Positions 25,033 through 35,424 of a stretch of 64,000 bases of DNA are shown piece by piece. A model generated the notes under the pieces. That model did no database searches and had not been told where the DNA came from. It saw only the letters and a list, made by a program, of their open reading frames with translations. Source of the stretch: Ceratopteris richardii. Lineage: Eukaryota > Streptophyta > Polypodiopsida > Polypodiales > Pteridaceae. The stretch covers positions 803,001-867,000 of the forward strand of contig MU260055.1 of assembly GCA_020310875.1 (NCBI GenBank), read 5' to 3'. Made by a program: the position numbers and the translations under genes. How positions within the stretch are numbered: position 1 is the stretch's first letter; the number at the start of each line of letters is the position of its first letter.

Positions 25033-26106
25033 TGTTGGTGCAATTTACCCAAGCCTTCACATTTAACATATTGTAGAGAAATTCTATGGACCTATCTTAC
25101 TTCATTAATTGGTTCATGTGAACCACATCTTGTAATAGCTAGTCATTTATCTTTGGTAAAGTTCAATTACTTGAAAGATTTTTGTAAAGGCCACAACTTG
25201 TGGAAGTTAGGAGAAAACATAGCTACGAGTTCCTAATGAGAGAATATTGTCTACATCATAGGAGTCACTTTATGGATAGAGCCAAGAATTTGAATTTGAA
25301 TTCAAATTGTGAACCAAGTTATAAAACGGACTTGGAAAAGTCGCAAGATAACACTTCATCATTGACACCATTAGACTAATCATTTGTAAGCTTGAGTAAG
25401 CACACTCCATAGCTACTCAACTATCATCGTTATGCATCATTCTCTATGCCCACGATCTTGTACAACATTGTGTTATAATACAAACTTGTCATTGATCAAC
25501 TGTGTCTATTCTCCTACCATGATCTCTCAAAACAGTCAACTTTGACTAAGCATATCTCATTGACTACTCCACCATTTTGCAAGATCTATAGCTTGTTAGA
25601 ACCAATGCAAAGTCTTCTATATGTTGATAAATTTTCAAGTCAATTGGATCTACCATTTGAGAGAAATTATGATTGAAGAAGTCATCGGTATTTCTCTAAG
25701 CAATTCCTAAAAAGTCGGGGGTGAATCTATGATTGCTAAATTGATTTCTCTGAGTATATTTTGTTATTTTGAATGATTCCACTTGCAAACATTCACTTGC
25801 AAAGCTAGTTTGATTCATCTGAAAGGAAATTTCCTAATTGCTACTGTGTTGGAAGCACAAAGCTTAAGAACTAGCAAGTGTGTGAACCAAAATAGCAAGC
25901 TTTTGACAACTTGTGATCTCTGAAGTTATCTATTTTGGCTTAGTCATTACATTCATCAACTCCAAAGTACACTAGTGCTTTATTGGTGTAATTTGGAAGC
26001 TAAGGGGGCCTACTACTCAACTCTAAAGTGTATCAGGGCTCGTACCAAGCAGGGTTTGCAAGTACCACTTCATTTCTTGAAGTATCCATATCCATCTCTT
26101 CCAACA
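25033..26106 (+). repeat. 5' LTR of C
   Basis: About 1.07 kb, TGTTGGTGCAATTTACCC to TTCCAACA, followed after one base by the primer site. A TATAAAAC motif near 25330 may be the TATA box. It shares blocks with the A LTR. Confidence 0.8.
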
Positions 26107-26107
26107 T

Positions 26108-26119
26108 TGGTGTCAGAGC
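26108..26119 (+). other. Primer binding site of C
   Basis: TGGTGTCAGAGC, one base off the canonical TGGTATCAGAGC. Confidence 0.85.
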
Positions 26120-26132
26120 AACTTAAGGTAAA

Positions 26133-26708
26133 ATGGGAGATGGTTTCCCTTCTTTTATCGATAAATTGGACAGGAACGACAACCAAGCATGGTCCTTGAG
26201 GATGAAGACATACTTACAAGGAAGGAGTCTCTATGGATACATATCAGGAGATGAGGAGATACCCATTTTCAGAAGCAAAGGACAACCTACAAGAGAGGAG
26301 CTTGAAAGATTCAACTCATGGTGTGCAAAAGATGCATTAGCAAGGTCTTACTTACTTAACTCTATCTCTGACTTCCTTCTTCCACATATTAGGAATTGTA
26401 AAACATCCCAAGATACTTCGAATACATTGTCTTCATACTTTTCTTCTAATACAAGAGCAAGAAAGAATCAATTGTGCATTGAGTTTACCACTCAAAGGAA
26501 GCAACCCAAGCACAGTGTTTTAGAGTATGTGACCAAAGTCAAGGATGTGGCTGAACAATTGGCAAGCATAGGAGAGGAGGAAGATTCAATCATACTCAAG
26601 GCTACAACAACAACTACAATAATAATTACAACAACAACTACCAAGGAGGCTACAAATCAAGGAAAGATTACAACAATTACACAGAGGATCAAGAGGATTC
26701 CCTTCTGA
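26133..26708 (+). pseudogene. Copia gag N-part of C
   Basis: A 191-codon frame starting MGDGFPSFIDKLDRNDNQAW; then TYLQGRSLYGYISGDEEIP and EYVTKVKDVAEQLASIGEEE. This is the retrotransposon Gag/UBN2-like capsid type found at the start of plant Copia polyproteins. A Thr/Asn-rich tail (26600-26700) follows. Element R at 40194 has a homologous start. Part of a broken element. Confidence 0.85.
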
Positions 26709-27421
26709 TTATGAACATGACTTCAAAGCAAGGTATGAATGATGACCATCTCTTCTATATTGATCAGGATGTTCAAACCATGTGGCAGGCAATGTAGCTC
26801 TTCTCTCTAATGTTGAGGAACCCAAGGGAAAGCACCAAGTGCAAATAGGTGATGACACCAAACATTCAATGGTCAAGGTAGGAAATGTCAAAACCTCTGA
26901 CAGGGTTCTATATGTACCTACAATCACCAAGAACTTGATGAGTGTTGGATAGATTGTGGAAAAGGGTTTGTAGGTTAGGTTCAACAAATATGGAGCATTT
27001 GTGTAGGATCCCCAACATGGATTCAAGAGAATTGCCAAGGGAAAAAAAACAAGTAGACTTTTCACATTTGAGCTTGACGATACCAGAAATATTGCTTTGT
27101 ATAATTAGAAGGATCAAACCTTATTTGAACTTGAGATTTGGCACAAGAGGCTTGGACACATAGGTGAAAGAACATTAAAATAGATATGTAGGGATCAATC
27201 TGTGCATACCTAATGTATCGAGGCAACACATGATCTATAAATGTGGTGCATGTCAGTTTGGTAAATCTCACAGGTTACCCTTCTCAAAGAAAGGCTACAT
27301 GCATGAGGATTACTTGGAACTTGTCCACACAGATGTGTGGGGACCAAGCAAGGACCCTTCTATTTCAGGCTCAAGGTATTAGGTATCTTTCATTGATGAT
27401 TTCAGTAGGTGGATAGCATAG

Positions 27422-29032
27422 GAAATACAAAATCAAAACAAAATTCAATTTCTTGAAGACAAATGTGCTAAACAATTAGATACTAATAAAGTGGAAAGTG
27501 AACTGAAGAAAATGGAAGGTAGATTCAGGACACTTCAGAGTTCGTATCACATAATGGCCAAAGCCAATGAAGAGATAAAGAAATTATTGATGGAAGAAGG
27601 TCAGATGAAAGCAGAGAATCAATCTACTCAGATGAATCAGGAAGAAATGGAAAAATTGAGTAAAGAAATTGAAAACCTACAAGAAGAGCTCAAAGAAACC
27701 AAGGAATTGGAAAAACAAGCCAGTGTGCATGCTGCAAATGCCATGAGAGGACAGAACAAGTTATAGTTGGACATAGAAAAGGAAAGAAGTGAATGGAGTT
27801 CAGAGAAAGAGTTGTTGGTGTCTCAAAATCAAAGCCTACTGATGGAGATGAGAGAGTTAAAGAGAAGCATTGAAATCCAACATGAAAAGGATGAAAAGAA
27901 AGTAGTGAGGATGCAATCAGAGGAACAAGAACTTGTGGAAGATAGTAGAAGATCTTCATCACCTCAGGACTCACATGAACAAGAAGAAAAGATCATTGAA
28001 GATTATTTAGATGAATTTGTACAAATACTTTTGACAAATAGAGAATCAAGGATGACGTTCATCAGAAAGATGCATGATGAATATGAAACTCAGATTGTAA
28101 AATTTGCTTTAGAAAATGGAGTAAATCTAGATCAACATCATTGGGCAACAAATGGCCTTCGAATTCCTTTTTGTATGATTTTTTAAAGTATTAAAAATTA
28201 CCAGACTGCAAGAGTTGCTCTACCACCTAATAGGTATCTGGAGTATGAAGAGGACATTAATGTCACCAAAGAATTATTTGAAAAGGCCAACCCTAAGTGG
28301 AGAAACACGTGGTTAGATTCCAACAAGGACTGCAGGAAAGTATGGAAAGATGTGCCACTACAATTAAAAATAAATCCAGCATATTGCCCAGTAGCCAGAA
28401 GGAGGGATTGGTCAGTTTTTTGGGAAAGAAGAAATGAAGGGCAAATTCCAACAAAATGGCTGAATTTTTTGAAGATTGCAGGACCTAAAGTAGGATCTTC
28501 ACCAACCAAAAAATACATGATTGATACGGCAGAATCTATTATATCATCATATAAAGATGTAAATGACCCCGCTTGTATACTAGTACTTAGAATTATGCGG
28601 CTTATAGTGGCATGTATAGAAACTTTCACAGACACAGATGTGAGGACCCTCAATTATATAGGATTCAACTCACCTTCAGATGCTTTACTTTTTGATATGA
28701 GTGAAACACCAGATAGAATTTGCTTAATGGCCTATTATAGTAGAGTAGTATTTTTAGGTAGCCATTACTTTCAAATTTTTGAGGATGCTTTTGATTATGG
28801 GTTTTTTGAAAGAGAATCAGATATTTTTGGTAATTTGTCAGTAATTACAAAGTCAAGACTCACTACATATGAAGCTGCATACACAGAGTACCTGAAGAAG
28901 GATGTGATAGATAGACCAGAAGCAGCAGTTCAATGGAGAAAAGCTTTATTTGAAATGGTGAACAATTTGAATGTCACAGAAAGAAAGAGTCATGATTTGT
29001 TGTCACATGTTTATCAGAGGAAGAAGAAGTAA
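27422..29032 (+). pseudogene. Unrecognised coiled-coil protein gene in Q
   Basis: About 537 codons. The N-terminal half is strongly heptad-patterned and charged (EEMEKLSKEIENLQEELKET, LLMEMRELKRSIEIQHEK), a long coiled coil. An acidic hinge (QEEKIIEDYLDEFVQILL) leads to a globular C-terminal half with aromatic-rich stretches (RRRDWSVFWERRNEGQIP, LNYIGFNSPSDALLFDM, YSRVVFLGSHYFQIF) and a basic tail. I recognise no family. The long preserved frame suggests it was coding until fairly recently. It could be an element-borne accessory gene or a captured host gene; the adjacent purine tract and LTR favour the former. Broken in a couple of places. Confidence 0.6.
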
Positions 29033-29102
29033 AGTGGACTCACAACAATATTTTGTTAGATCAATTTTTTGTCAAGAGCCTAAAATTCTAGGAGGGTAAG
29101 GA

Positions 29103-29940
29103 TGTTGGAAGAAGCATTTTTTGAAGGAAATTTCTTGTAATTTGACATTTCCATGTAATAAGAATTATTCAAATGATGTAGAAATAAGGAAGAGTCTTCC
29201 TCATGTATAGTAGAAGCATAGGTATTTTTCTTAGAATTTTTAGAATCTCTTCAATAGCATATTTTTAGATTGGAAAGTAGGACTAAATTTCAAGTGTGAA
29301 AAGAGACACCTAGAAAATTATAAAGGGTACTTTATTCTACTTTGTAGAGGTTGGTTGTAATTGCTACTATTCTCATGCTACTCAAGTAATGTGAAGAGCT
29401 TCTTGCAAGAAAATTGTGTTTCTACTTCTCTTGAGTGTCTTCTTGATTTGTTGAGTCTTTCTCTTGTGAAATCTATGGAATTTGTGAGCTTTTCTTGTGT
29501 ATTGTTGAGTGAAGTGTATGAAGAGAGGTGATTATCAGTCTATTGAATGAAGTGTTGCAAGAGATCAATGCTGGAAATGGAAATTCTCAATTTTACAGAA
29601 TTGTGATTGTTTCATCTGTGTGATACAGGTAGTGTTTCTAAAATCTGACTTTATATTTGTAATCTATAGAGAAAATGGCACACTTTAGATACAAAGATAA
29701 TTGAAAATGCTATTGTATAGCTCAAGATATTCAAAACCCTAGTTTTTCCATCTTCATCTTCACTAATTTCTCAGAAATCAGCCATTTTTCCTCATATTCT
29801 TGGATTCAATTAACTACAAGGGGTTGTGGTCTTTGCATACTTCTCAAATTGACAATTTGATGAAGTGTTAGTTAATCTTTTATGGTATAATGATTGGAGG
29901 GGACAACTCCAAAGGTTAACAACAAATAGTTGTTATGACA
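29103..29940 (+). repeat. 3' LTR of Q (putative)
   Basis: 838 bp, TGTTGGAAGAAG to GTTATGACA. It directly follows a purine tract and ends exactly where Copia RNase H coding sequence resumes. A TTATAAAGGG motif near 29318 may be a TATA box. No second copy is in the window, so the call rests on end motifs and context. Confidence 0.55.
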
Positions 29941-30076
29941 CTCGTGTGTGAGGCTGAGTATAGGGCAACTTTCACAGCGACTATTGAGTGTGTCTGGCTT
30001 AGATGCCTTATGGCTATGTCAGGGAGAGGTTCTCTGCTGGGGAGATCAGCTTGGCGTATGTGCCCTAGGTTGCATT
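29941..30076 (+). pseudogene. Copia RNase H scrap (S)
   Basis: The plus strand reads EAEYRATFTATIECVWLR, close to CEAEYRAVFTATVECIWLRR of element E, then a damaged stretch. It is a short remnant of an E-like Copia element lying between the Q LTR and block T. Confidence 0.75.
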
Positions 30077-30454
30077 ATTTGTTATTCAACAATTCGTTTA
30101 TTTGTGAATAACTACGGAATTTTACGACAACCCCCCATTATTTGACAAAATTATTCGGTGCCACATCAGCTTATTCGAAGATGAGCGAATACTTTTTGCA
30201 CAATAATTTGACAATTTTCGATCGAATGCGTTTTCGATCAAAAAATCTCTGATCGAATTAAATTTTGATCGAAATAAATTCGATCAAATATTTTTTTATA
30301 AAACAACACAAGTAGACTCATTTTTCATAAGAGTTACTTTGTTTTTTATGAACTTACAGTGTTGTAGATAGAACAAAGTATAAACTCTTGCTATACATAT
30401 TAACTTTCGTACTTAAAGCATCAACAAAAATATATTTGTTTGTGAATTAAAAAC

Positions 30455-30740
30455 AATTGTGATTGTTTGACTCAACATTGATTCTTACTTCACAATAGTA
30501 TATGTATATGTTTGTATGATTGTGAGTAATATGTATTGTGATTGTTTGAATCAATATTGATTCTTACTTAATAATATTATATGTATGTGTATTTGAGTGT
30601 ATAATTGTGAATGAAATCTATTGTGATTGTTTGATTCAACATTGATTATTACTTCACAATAGTATATGTGTGTGTGTGTATGATTGTGAATAAAAATGTA
30701 TTGTGATTGTTTGAATCAATATTGATTCTTACTTCACAAT
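30455..30740. repeat. About four ~80-bp degenerate tandem repeats
   Basis: Each unit contains ATTGTGATTGTTTGA(A/C)TCAA(T/C)ATTGATT followed by CTTACTTCACAATA and a TATGTGTG run. The core GAATCAATATTGATTC is a perfect 16-bp palindrome in some units. Confidence 0.75.
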
Positions 30741-30744
30741 ACTA

Positions 30745-30775
<31 letters not shown>

Positions 30776-30865
30776 GTATATGTGTATGTGTATGTGTATG
30801 TGCATGTATGTTATATGATTGTGAGGGAAAATATAATATGATTGTGTATGTGCATGTATATGTGT
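30740..30865. repeat. TATGTG microsatellite
   Basis: Repeated TATGTG/TATGTA units, alternating pyrimidine-purine over most of the length. Confidence 0.9.
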
Positions 30866-31320
30866 GTGTATGATTGTGAATTAAAAACTATTGCAATTGT
30901 TGGAAAAGATTTTATGTCTTTTTTTATAATTCAAGGGTTCAAAAGGTATTGATAAGTGAAGATCAAAGGCATCCATGGATACATATCAGCGAAGAGAAGG
31001 TTCTTGTTGTATCAATTCAATATAACTTCACAGATCTATAGATCTTCTTTAGAAAGTTGTATTGTATTGATACAAGAAGAACCTTCTCTTAGTTGAGATG
31101 TTGGGCCTTGGCATCAAGACAATACCATCAAGAGGGATTTGTTGGGAGGAAAGAAATGAATTTGTTGAAACAATAGTATCGAGAGGGATGATGAAGTTTT
31201 GATAGAAGTCGACTTATGCACTTGATCCTTGGATACTTATGATAAAAAAGATGCAAACAGGTAAAAAAAGAGTTTACTTTTTATGATATAGTTTAGTATT
31301 TTTTCTAGCATATAAGAATG
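30803..31320. repeat. Direct duplication in T, unit 1
   Basis: Starts CATGTATGTTATATGATTG and runs through GAATTAAAAACTATTG, a long hairpin, ATCAAGAGGGA and TTTTTATGATATAGTTTA. Unit 2 at 31557-32070 has the same blocks in the same order. A microsatellite separates the units. Confidence 0.8.
30992..31090. repeat. Hairpin 1: 37-nt arms, 25-nt loop
   Basis: Arms 30992-31028 and 31054-31090 pair at about 34 of 37 positions (one further G.U). The loop carries the perfect palindrome AGATCTATAGATCT. See hairpin 2 for the matched structure. Confidence 0.85.
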
Positions 31321-31448
31321 AATGTGCATATGCATGTGTATGTATGCATGTACATATGCATGTGAGTATGTATGCATATGTGTGTGTATGTATGCCTGTG
31401 AGTATATGTGTATGTGTGGCCATGTGTGTATGTATATGTGCACGTATC

Positions 31449-31479
<31 letters not shown>

Positions 31480-31556
31480 GCACATGAAAGTATGTGTATG
31501 CATGTGTGTATGTATGTGCGCATGAAAGTATGTGTATGCAAGTGTGTATGTGTATG
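31320..31556. repeat. TATG/TGCA microsatellite
   Basis: Long TG- and CA-rich run with ATGTATGCATG units and a (TA)n core near 31450. The long frames on both strands here (Cys/Met or His/Thr rich) are artefacts of the repeat. Confidence 0.9.
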
Positions 31557-32070
31557 TGCATGTATGTTATATGATTGCAAGTGAAAATCAAATATGATTG
31601 TGTATGTGCATGTGTGTGTATGATTGTGAATTAAAAACTATTGTAATTGTTGAAAAAGGTTTTGTGTTCTTTTTTATAATACAAGGGATGAGAAGGTATC
31701 AACAAGTGAAGATAAATGGCATCTTGGACAATGTATATCACCTAATAGAAGTTTCGTGTTGTATTAATACAATACAGCTTCACATATCCATAGATCTTCT
31801 TTAGGTAGTTGTATTGTATTGATACAACACGAACCTTCTGTTAGCTGAGATATTGGCATCGAGACAATCACATCAAGAGGGACTTGTTTGGAAGAAATAA
31901 ATAGGGTTATTGAGATAATAACATCAAGAAGGACTTGTTATGGCCAAGTTTTGATAGAAATCGACTTATGCACTCAAACTTTTGATAGCTACGACAAAAG
32001 ACATATAAACATGTAATAAAATATTTTACTTTTTATGATATAGTTTAATATTTTTTCAAGCACATAATAA
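31557..32070. repeat. Direct duplication in T, unit 2
   Basis: Partner of 30803-31320 with moderate divergence; same block order including the hairpin and the TTTTTATGATATAGTTTA block. Confidence 0.8.
31744..31842. repeat. Hairpin 2: 37-nt arms, 25-nt loop
   Basis: Arms 31744-31780 and 31806-31842 pair at about 32 of 37 positions, with three further G.U pairs. Arm and loop lengths equal those of hairpin 1. At arm position 13 both arms changed relative to hairpin 1 (a T-A pair there, a G-C pair here). Confidence 0.85.
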
Positions 32071-32229
32071 TGAATTTTTATTTTTTTATATTTATATAGG
32101 TTATTTTGAAGGTTGATTGATTTTGAGCTGAGTATAAAGGTAGAAATTTCCCATGAAAAAGGGATCGTTATCAATTGTAAACTTGAATCATTTGAATCGT
32201 TAACTTCACTTTTTTCAGGCTCAAGTCGA

Positions 32230-32710
32230 TTTATTGTATGTATGTGCTTGTATTTATGTATATATACATATGCATGTGTGTACATGTGTATACATATGTA
32301 TACATATGCATGTGTGTGTATGAATGCATGTAAGTATGTATGCACATGTGTGTGTATGCATATGTATGCATGTGCATGTGTGTATATGCATATGTAGGTA
32401 TGTGCATGTGTGTATATGCATATGTATGTATGTATGTGCATGTGCATGTATACATGTCTATGTATGTATGCATATGCATGTATGTATGCATATGCATGTA
32501 TGTATGCATATGCATGTATGTATGCATATGCATGTATGTATGCATCTGAGTGTATGTGTGTGTGTGTCTATATGTGTGTGTCTATATGTGCAAGTATCTA
32601 TATGTGTGTGTGTATGATTTTGTGTGTACATGTGTACATGTTTGTGTGTGTATATGTGTGCATGTGTGTGTATGCATGTGTGTATGACATGCACATACAT
32701 ACACACATAT
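32230..32710. repeat. Long alternating purine-pyrimidine microsatellite
   Basis: Nearly 480 bp of TATG, TGTG, TGCA and CATA steps, including an 18-bp tandem unit (TATGCATATGCATGTATG) repeated about five times at 32463-32545. No protein should be inferred from its open frames. Confidence 0.92.
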
Positions 32711-33009
32711 GCATATACATACTTTCAAATCTGTAAAACAATAACACTAATTTTATCTTTGAAGAAAAGTGGAGAGCTCTCTAGACTCTCAAACATGTGT
32801 GAAATGGGTTCTCGATAATAACGTTTCGATCGAAAGAAATTTCGATCGAAAATGTCTTGATCAAAATGTTTTTCTTCAAAAAAACTTTCGATCGAAAGTG
32901 TATCCTTGTCCATTTTTTTCGGTGTTTATCCGGACAACCTCAAATAAAACAAAGATATTCGGTATTTTTTAATTATGTACTTTTTTCCCTCTTTAGGAGG
33001 TTTTTCCCC

Positions 33010-34688
33010 CCCAACTTGTATATATGCATATTGTCCTAACGGGCTACTTATCTTTGTACATTCTAGTGGTAATACATTCAGCATTGTGTGTTATGCTCCA
33101 AGCTTCTTCTTCTTCCTTGTGTTGTTCGGGTGCTTCTGTAGACGTCTAACTCCAACAGGTTTGTGAGGCTCTCAGTATAAGAGGCACTTATATTTCAACA
33201 AACAAAGAGAAATTGATACGTGTTGTAATGAAGAAAGAAGACATAGTGAAGATCAATGAGATGACATCCATCACACCTAATTTCTCAATAGGTTGTAAGG
33301 ATGTGTATGCAAAATTTCACCTTCCTAAAGCAAGATAGATTTACACAACTACATAAGAAAATATGGTTCAATATTCTATACTTGGAAAAAATGATAGGGT
33401 TCACTATAAATTTGCCCCATTAGATGATTGATTAGCTCCATGTAGCAATAGCAAGGTGGTTGCATAAACCAGTACTCAATGGGTGTCATGCTAATACCAA
33501 AATTATTTACCGATGCTTGGCCTACGATGTCCCTATAGGAAAGCTCATACTAGAATGCAATTATAGTTGTTTATGGAGAGGAATACTTCAACCCCACAAC
33601 CAAAGAGGATGTGAGGCACCATTCCTTATGTCTAACCAAGAGGTGTGGTCATGACACCTGAAGTATCACCCATTGATCAACCCATAGTACCCCCATTTAC
33701 AATTTTGCCTTTGTAGGCCTACCACACGAGAAGGAACCATAGCCCAACCAATGACCCCAACCCTTCCAACAGATTTCAAATTTTCAGTGATTGAAGCACT
33801 AGATGATATAGGAACTTTTGACTTTGAGTAAATTATTGAAGGATTCCATTGAAAAGTATAGAATTTAGATAAAAAATAGAATATGCATTAGAACAATATT
33901 CAAAAGGGCACCACCAAGAGTGGTGTAGAGAAGATGAAAGCCATGTGTAGCGAGAGGAAGAACAACACTCAATTAGATAATAGGAAGAAGAGAGACGAGA
34001 AAGAAATGAAGAAGAAGAAGAAGAGCTTACATAGAGTGTAACTTTCAAAAGATTGTGAATGACCATGGAAACTATTCAGGTTCACCATTGCCTATTTGAG
34101 TAGCAAAGTTAGGTCATCATGGAGCAATTATTAGAGGTGGATTATGTGGACCAACAGTTTATAGATTCTTTGCATGCACTTCCAAGTTAGTAGGAGTGAT
34201 TGAAGCAATTGATCACATGCCAAAGAAGCCAAGTGTGCAGTACAATGAACGACCCGTTAGAAAAATTCCACGATGAGGAAAAAAATATAAAAATACTCGT
34301 AACTTCTACTATGACATCTACAACCCCCCCCTACCACCATAGAATTTGCTTCCACTTTTGTACATATGATCACTATTGAAACAATCACTCAAGTTATTGA
34401 ACCCATCTTCCGTATGCCTCCTAACTCGCCCCCGACCAACTGAACCCACTCCCATCACAACCACTAAAGTACAAGCAACCACTCCCATCTCTACCACAGA
34501 TGTACAAATTGCCACTAACCCTATAAGTACCTTTTCTAGTTTTGCATTCCATATCCCCGTATCAGATTCAAAGCTTTTTCATCTATTGATAATCCCTTGT
34601 ACCATGCTATTGTTAGGAAATCAAGCCATCATCATGCTTGAGAAGAGTTTTGTCCTAGACACGAAACCACTCTTGAAGTAAACCTTAG
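33010..34688. other. Unrecognised stretch, no gene called
   Basis: About 1.7 kb without a recognisable gene. Short plus-strand frames at 33460-33654 and 34376-34681 (the latter Thr/Pro/Ile-rich, ending GNQAIIMLEKSFVLD) could be decayed Gag or protease-spacer sequence of an old Gypsy element, but no motif settles this. A GAAGAA-rich purine run lies near 34005-34025. Confidence 0.35.
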
Positions 34689-34990
34689 TGTTAAGGAATT
34701 CATTAAGAATCTTTATTGATGTAAAGGGTCATGACCATTTTTTATATACCATGAGGATTATTTATCCATCTAAAAGCCATAAATCTTTATCTTGTTAAAG
34801 CTTAAAGAAAATAAATAAAAAACCCATGATTTTTTGGTTTTTTATCAATCAATTAATCACAAAGATCAAGTTAGCTTGATTTTCTACTTTTCCTAGTTGT
34901 AAGAAAGTGGTTTCTTCATCACAACAAACACTAGCCACATGGTTTCAAATTTGAATTCATTGTAGATGAGTCATGGAATACACAAAGAGC

Positions 34991-35000
34991 CTATATAAGG
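34991..35000 (+). promoter_or_regulatory. TATA box of the R LTR
   Basis: CTATATAAGG in an AT-rich context, about 90 bp before the E insertion point, followed by sequence compatible with the R region of an LTR. Confidence 0.55.
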
Positions 35001-35082
35001 ACTCAAAACACTTGTACTATATGTTAGATCAATACATATATACAATTTGATCTTCAACTTTTTCCCTTCTTCAATCTTTGCA

Positions 35083-35087
35083 TAATC
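35083..35087. repeat. Target-site duplication of E, left copy
   Basis: TAATC, repeated exactly at 39571-39575. Confidence 0.9.
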
Positions 35088-35378
35088 TGTTGGGTGTGTG
35101 TAGAAGTGCGAGACACACACAAGAAGCACACACAAGGAGCACAAACACAGCAAGACACACGGAGAAGGTGATGGCTAGAATAGCTCTCTCTATTGATGAC
35201 GAACTTAACTGAAGTAAGAGCTTAATAATATCCCTAAGTACAAAGTACCACCACATAGAGAGTATCAAGTATGTGGTAACATGGGGAAAAAACCTCTAGC
35301 TAGCACTAGAGTAAAAAGTGCCCATGTATAGGGAAAAGGTTCACATCAAAGCTACTCGAGGAACACATAAGTGTAACA
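35088..35378 (-). repeat. 3' LTR of E
   Basis: 291 bp; plus strand TGTTGGGTGTGTG to GTGTAACA. Partner of 39280-39570. Confidence 0.95.
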
Positions 35379-35424
35379 AACCCCCCTGGAGCGAATGATG
35401 TGAACGCATACAGGGAGAGACTGA

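Larger units (their letters stand above)
25033..27420 (+). mobile_element. Element C: Ty1/Copia retrotransposon, 5' part
   Basis: LTR, tRNA-iMet-like primer site, gag, then decayed GAG-pre-integrase and the start of integrase (YLELVHTDVWGPSKDPSISG, VSFIDDFSRWIA). It stops abruptly at about 27420 where unrelated coiled-coil coding sequence of Q starts. Related to A by LTR and to R by gag. Several breaks. Confidence 0.85.
27420..29940 (+). mobile_element. Element Q: 3' part of an LTR retrotransposon with a coiled-coil ORF
   Basis: An unfamiliar coding region (27422-29032) is followed by a purine tract (CTAGGAGGGTAAGGA) and an LTR-like block starting TGTTGGAAGAAGC. This is the same layout as the post-pol ORF and 3' LTR of G, though the sequences are not obviously alike. 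No pol of Q is seen. It joins C on the left and a Copia RNase H scrap on the right. A couple of breaks in the ORF. The element assignment is inference from the purine tract and LTR-like ends. Confidence 0.6.
30090..33010. repeat. Block T: non-coding repeat-rich segment, possibly a non-autonomous DNA transposon
   Basis: No credible coding frame. Near both ends lie clusters of TTCGATCGAA-type palindromes in AT-rich DNA (30214-30290 and 32823-32898). The left reads GACAATTTTCGATCGAA on the plus strand and the right reads GACATTTTCGATCGAA on the minus strand, so the edges are partly inverted copies. Inside are an ~80-bp tandem series, a 520-bp direct duplication with hairpins, and long TG/CA-rich microsatellites. 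Clear terminal inverted repeats and a target duplication were not found, so the transposon reading is tentative. Confidence 0.4.

Noticed and set aside
27422-29032. Normal host gene
   Set aside because: It directly precedes a purine tract and LTR-like block and directly follows truncated Copia sequence; no introns or promoter were seen. A captured host gene is still possible.
31237-32818. Open frames rich in Cys/Met/Tyr or His/Thr on both strands
   Set aside because: They are by-products of TATG/TGCA microsatellites; all frames stay open together and composition follows the repeat.
34376-34681. 101-codon Thr/Pro-rich protein
   Set aside because: No recognisable motif; surrounding sequence looks like decayed element DNA.
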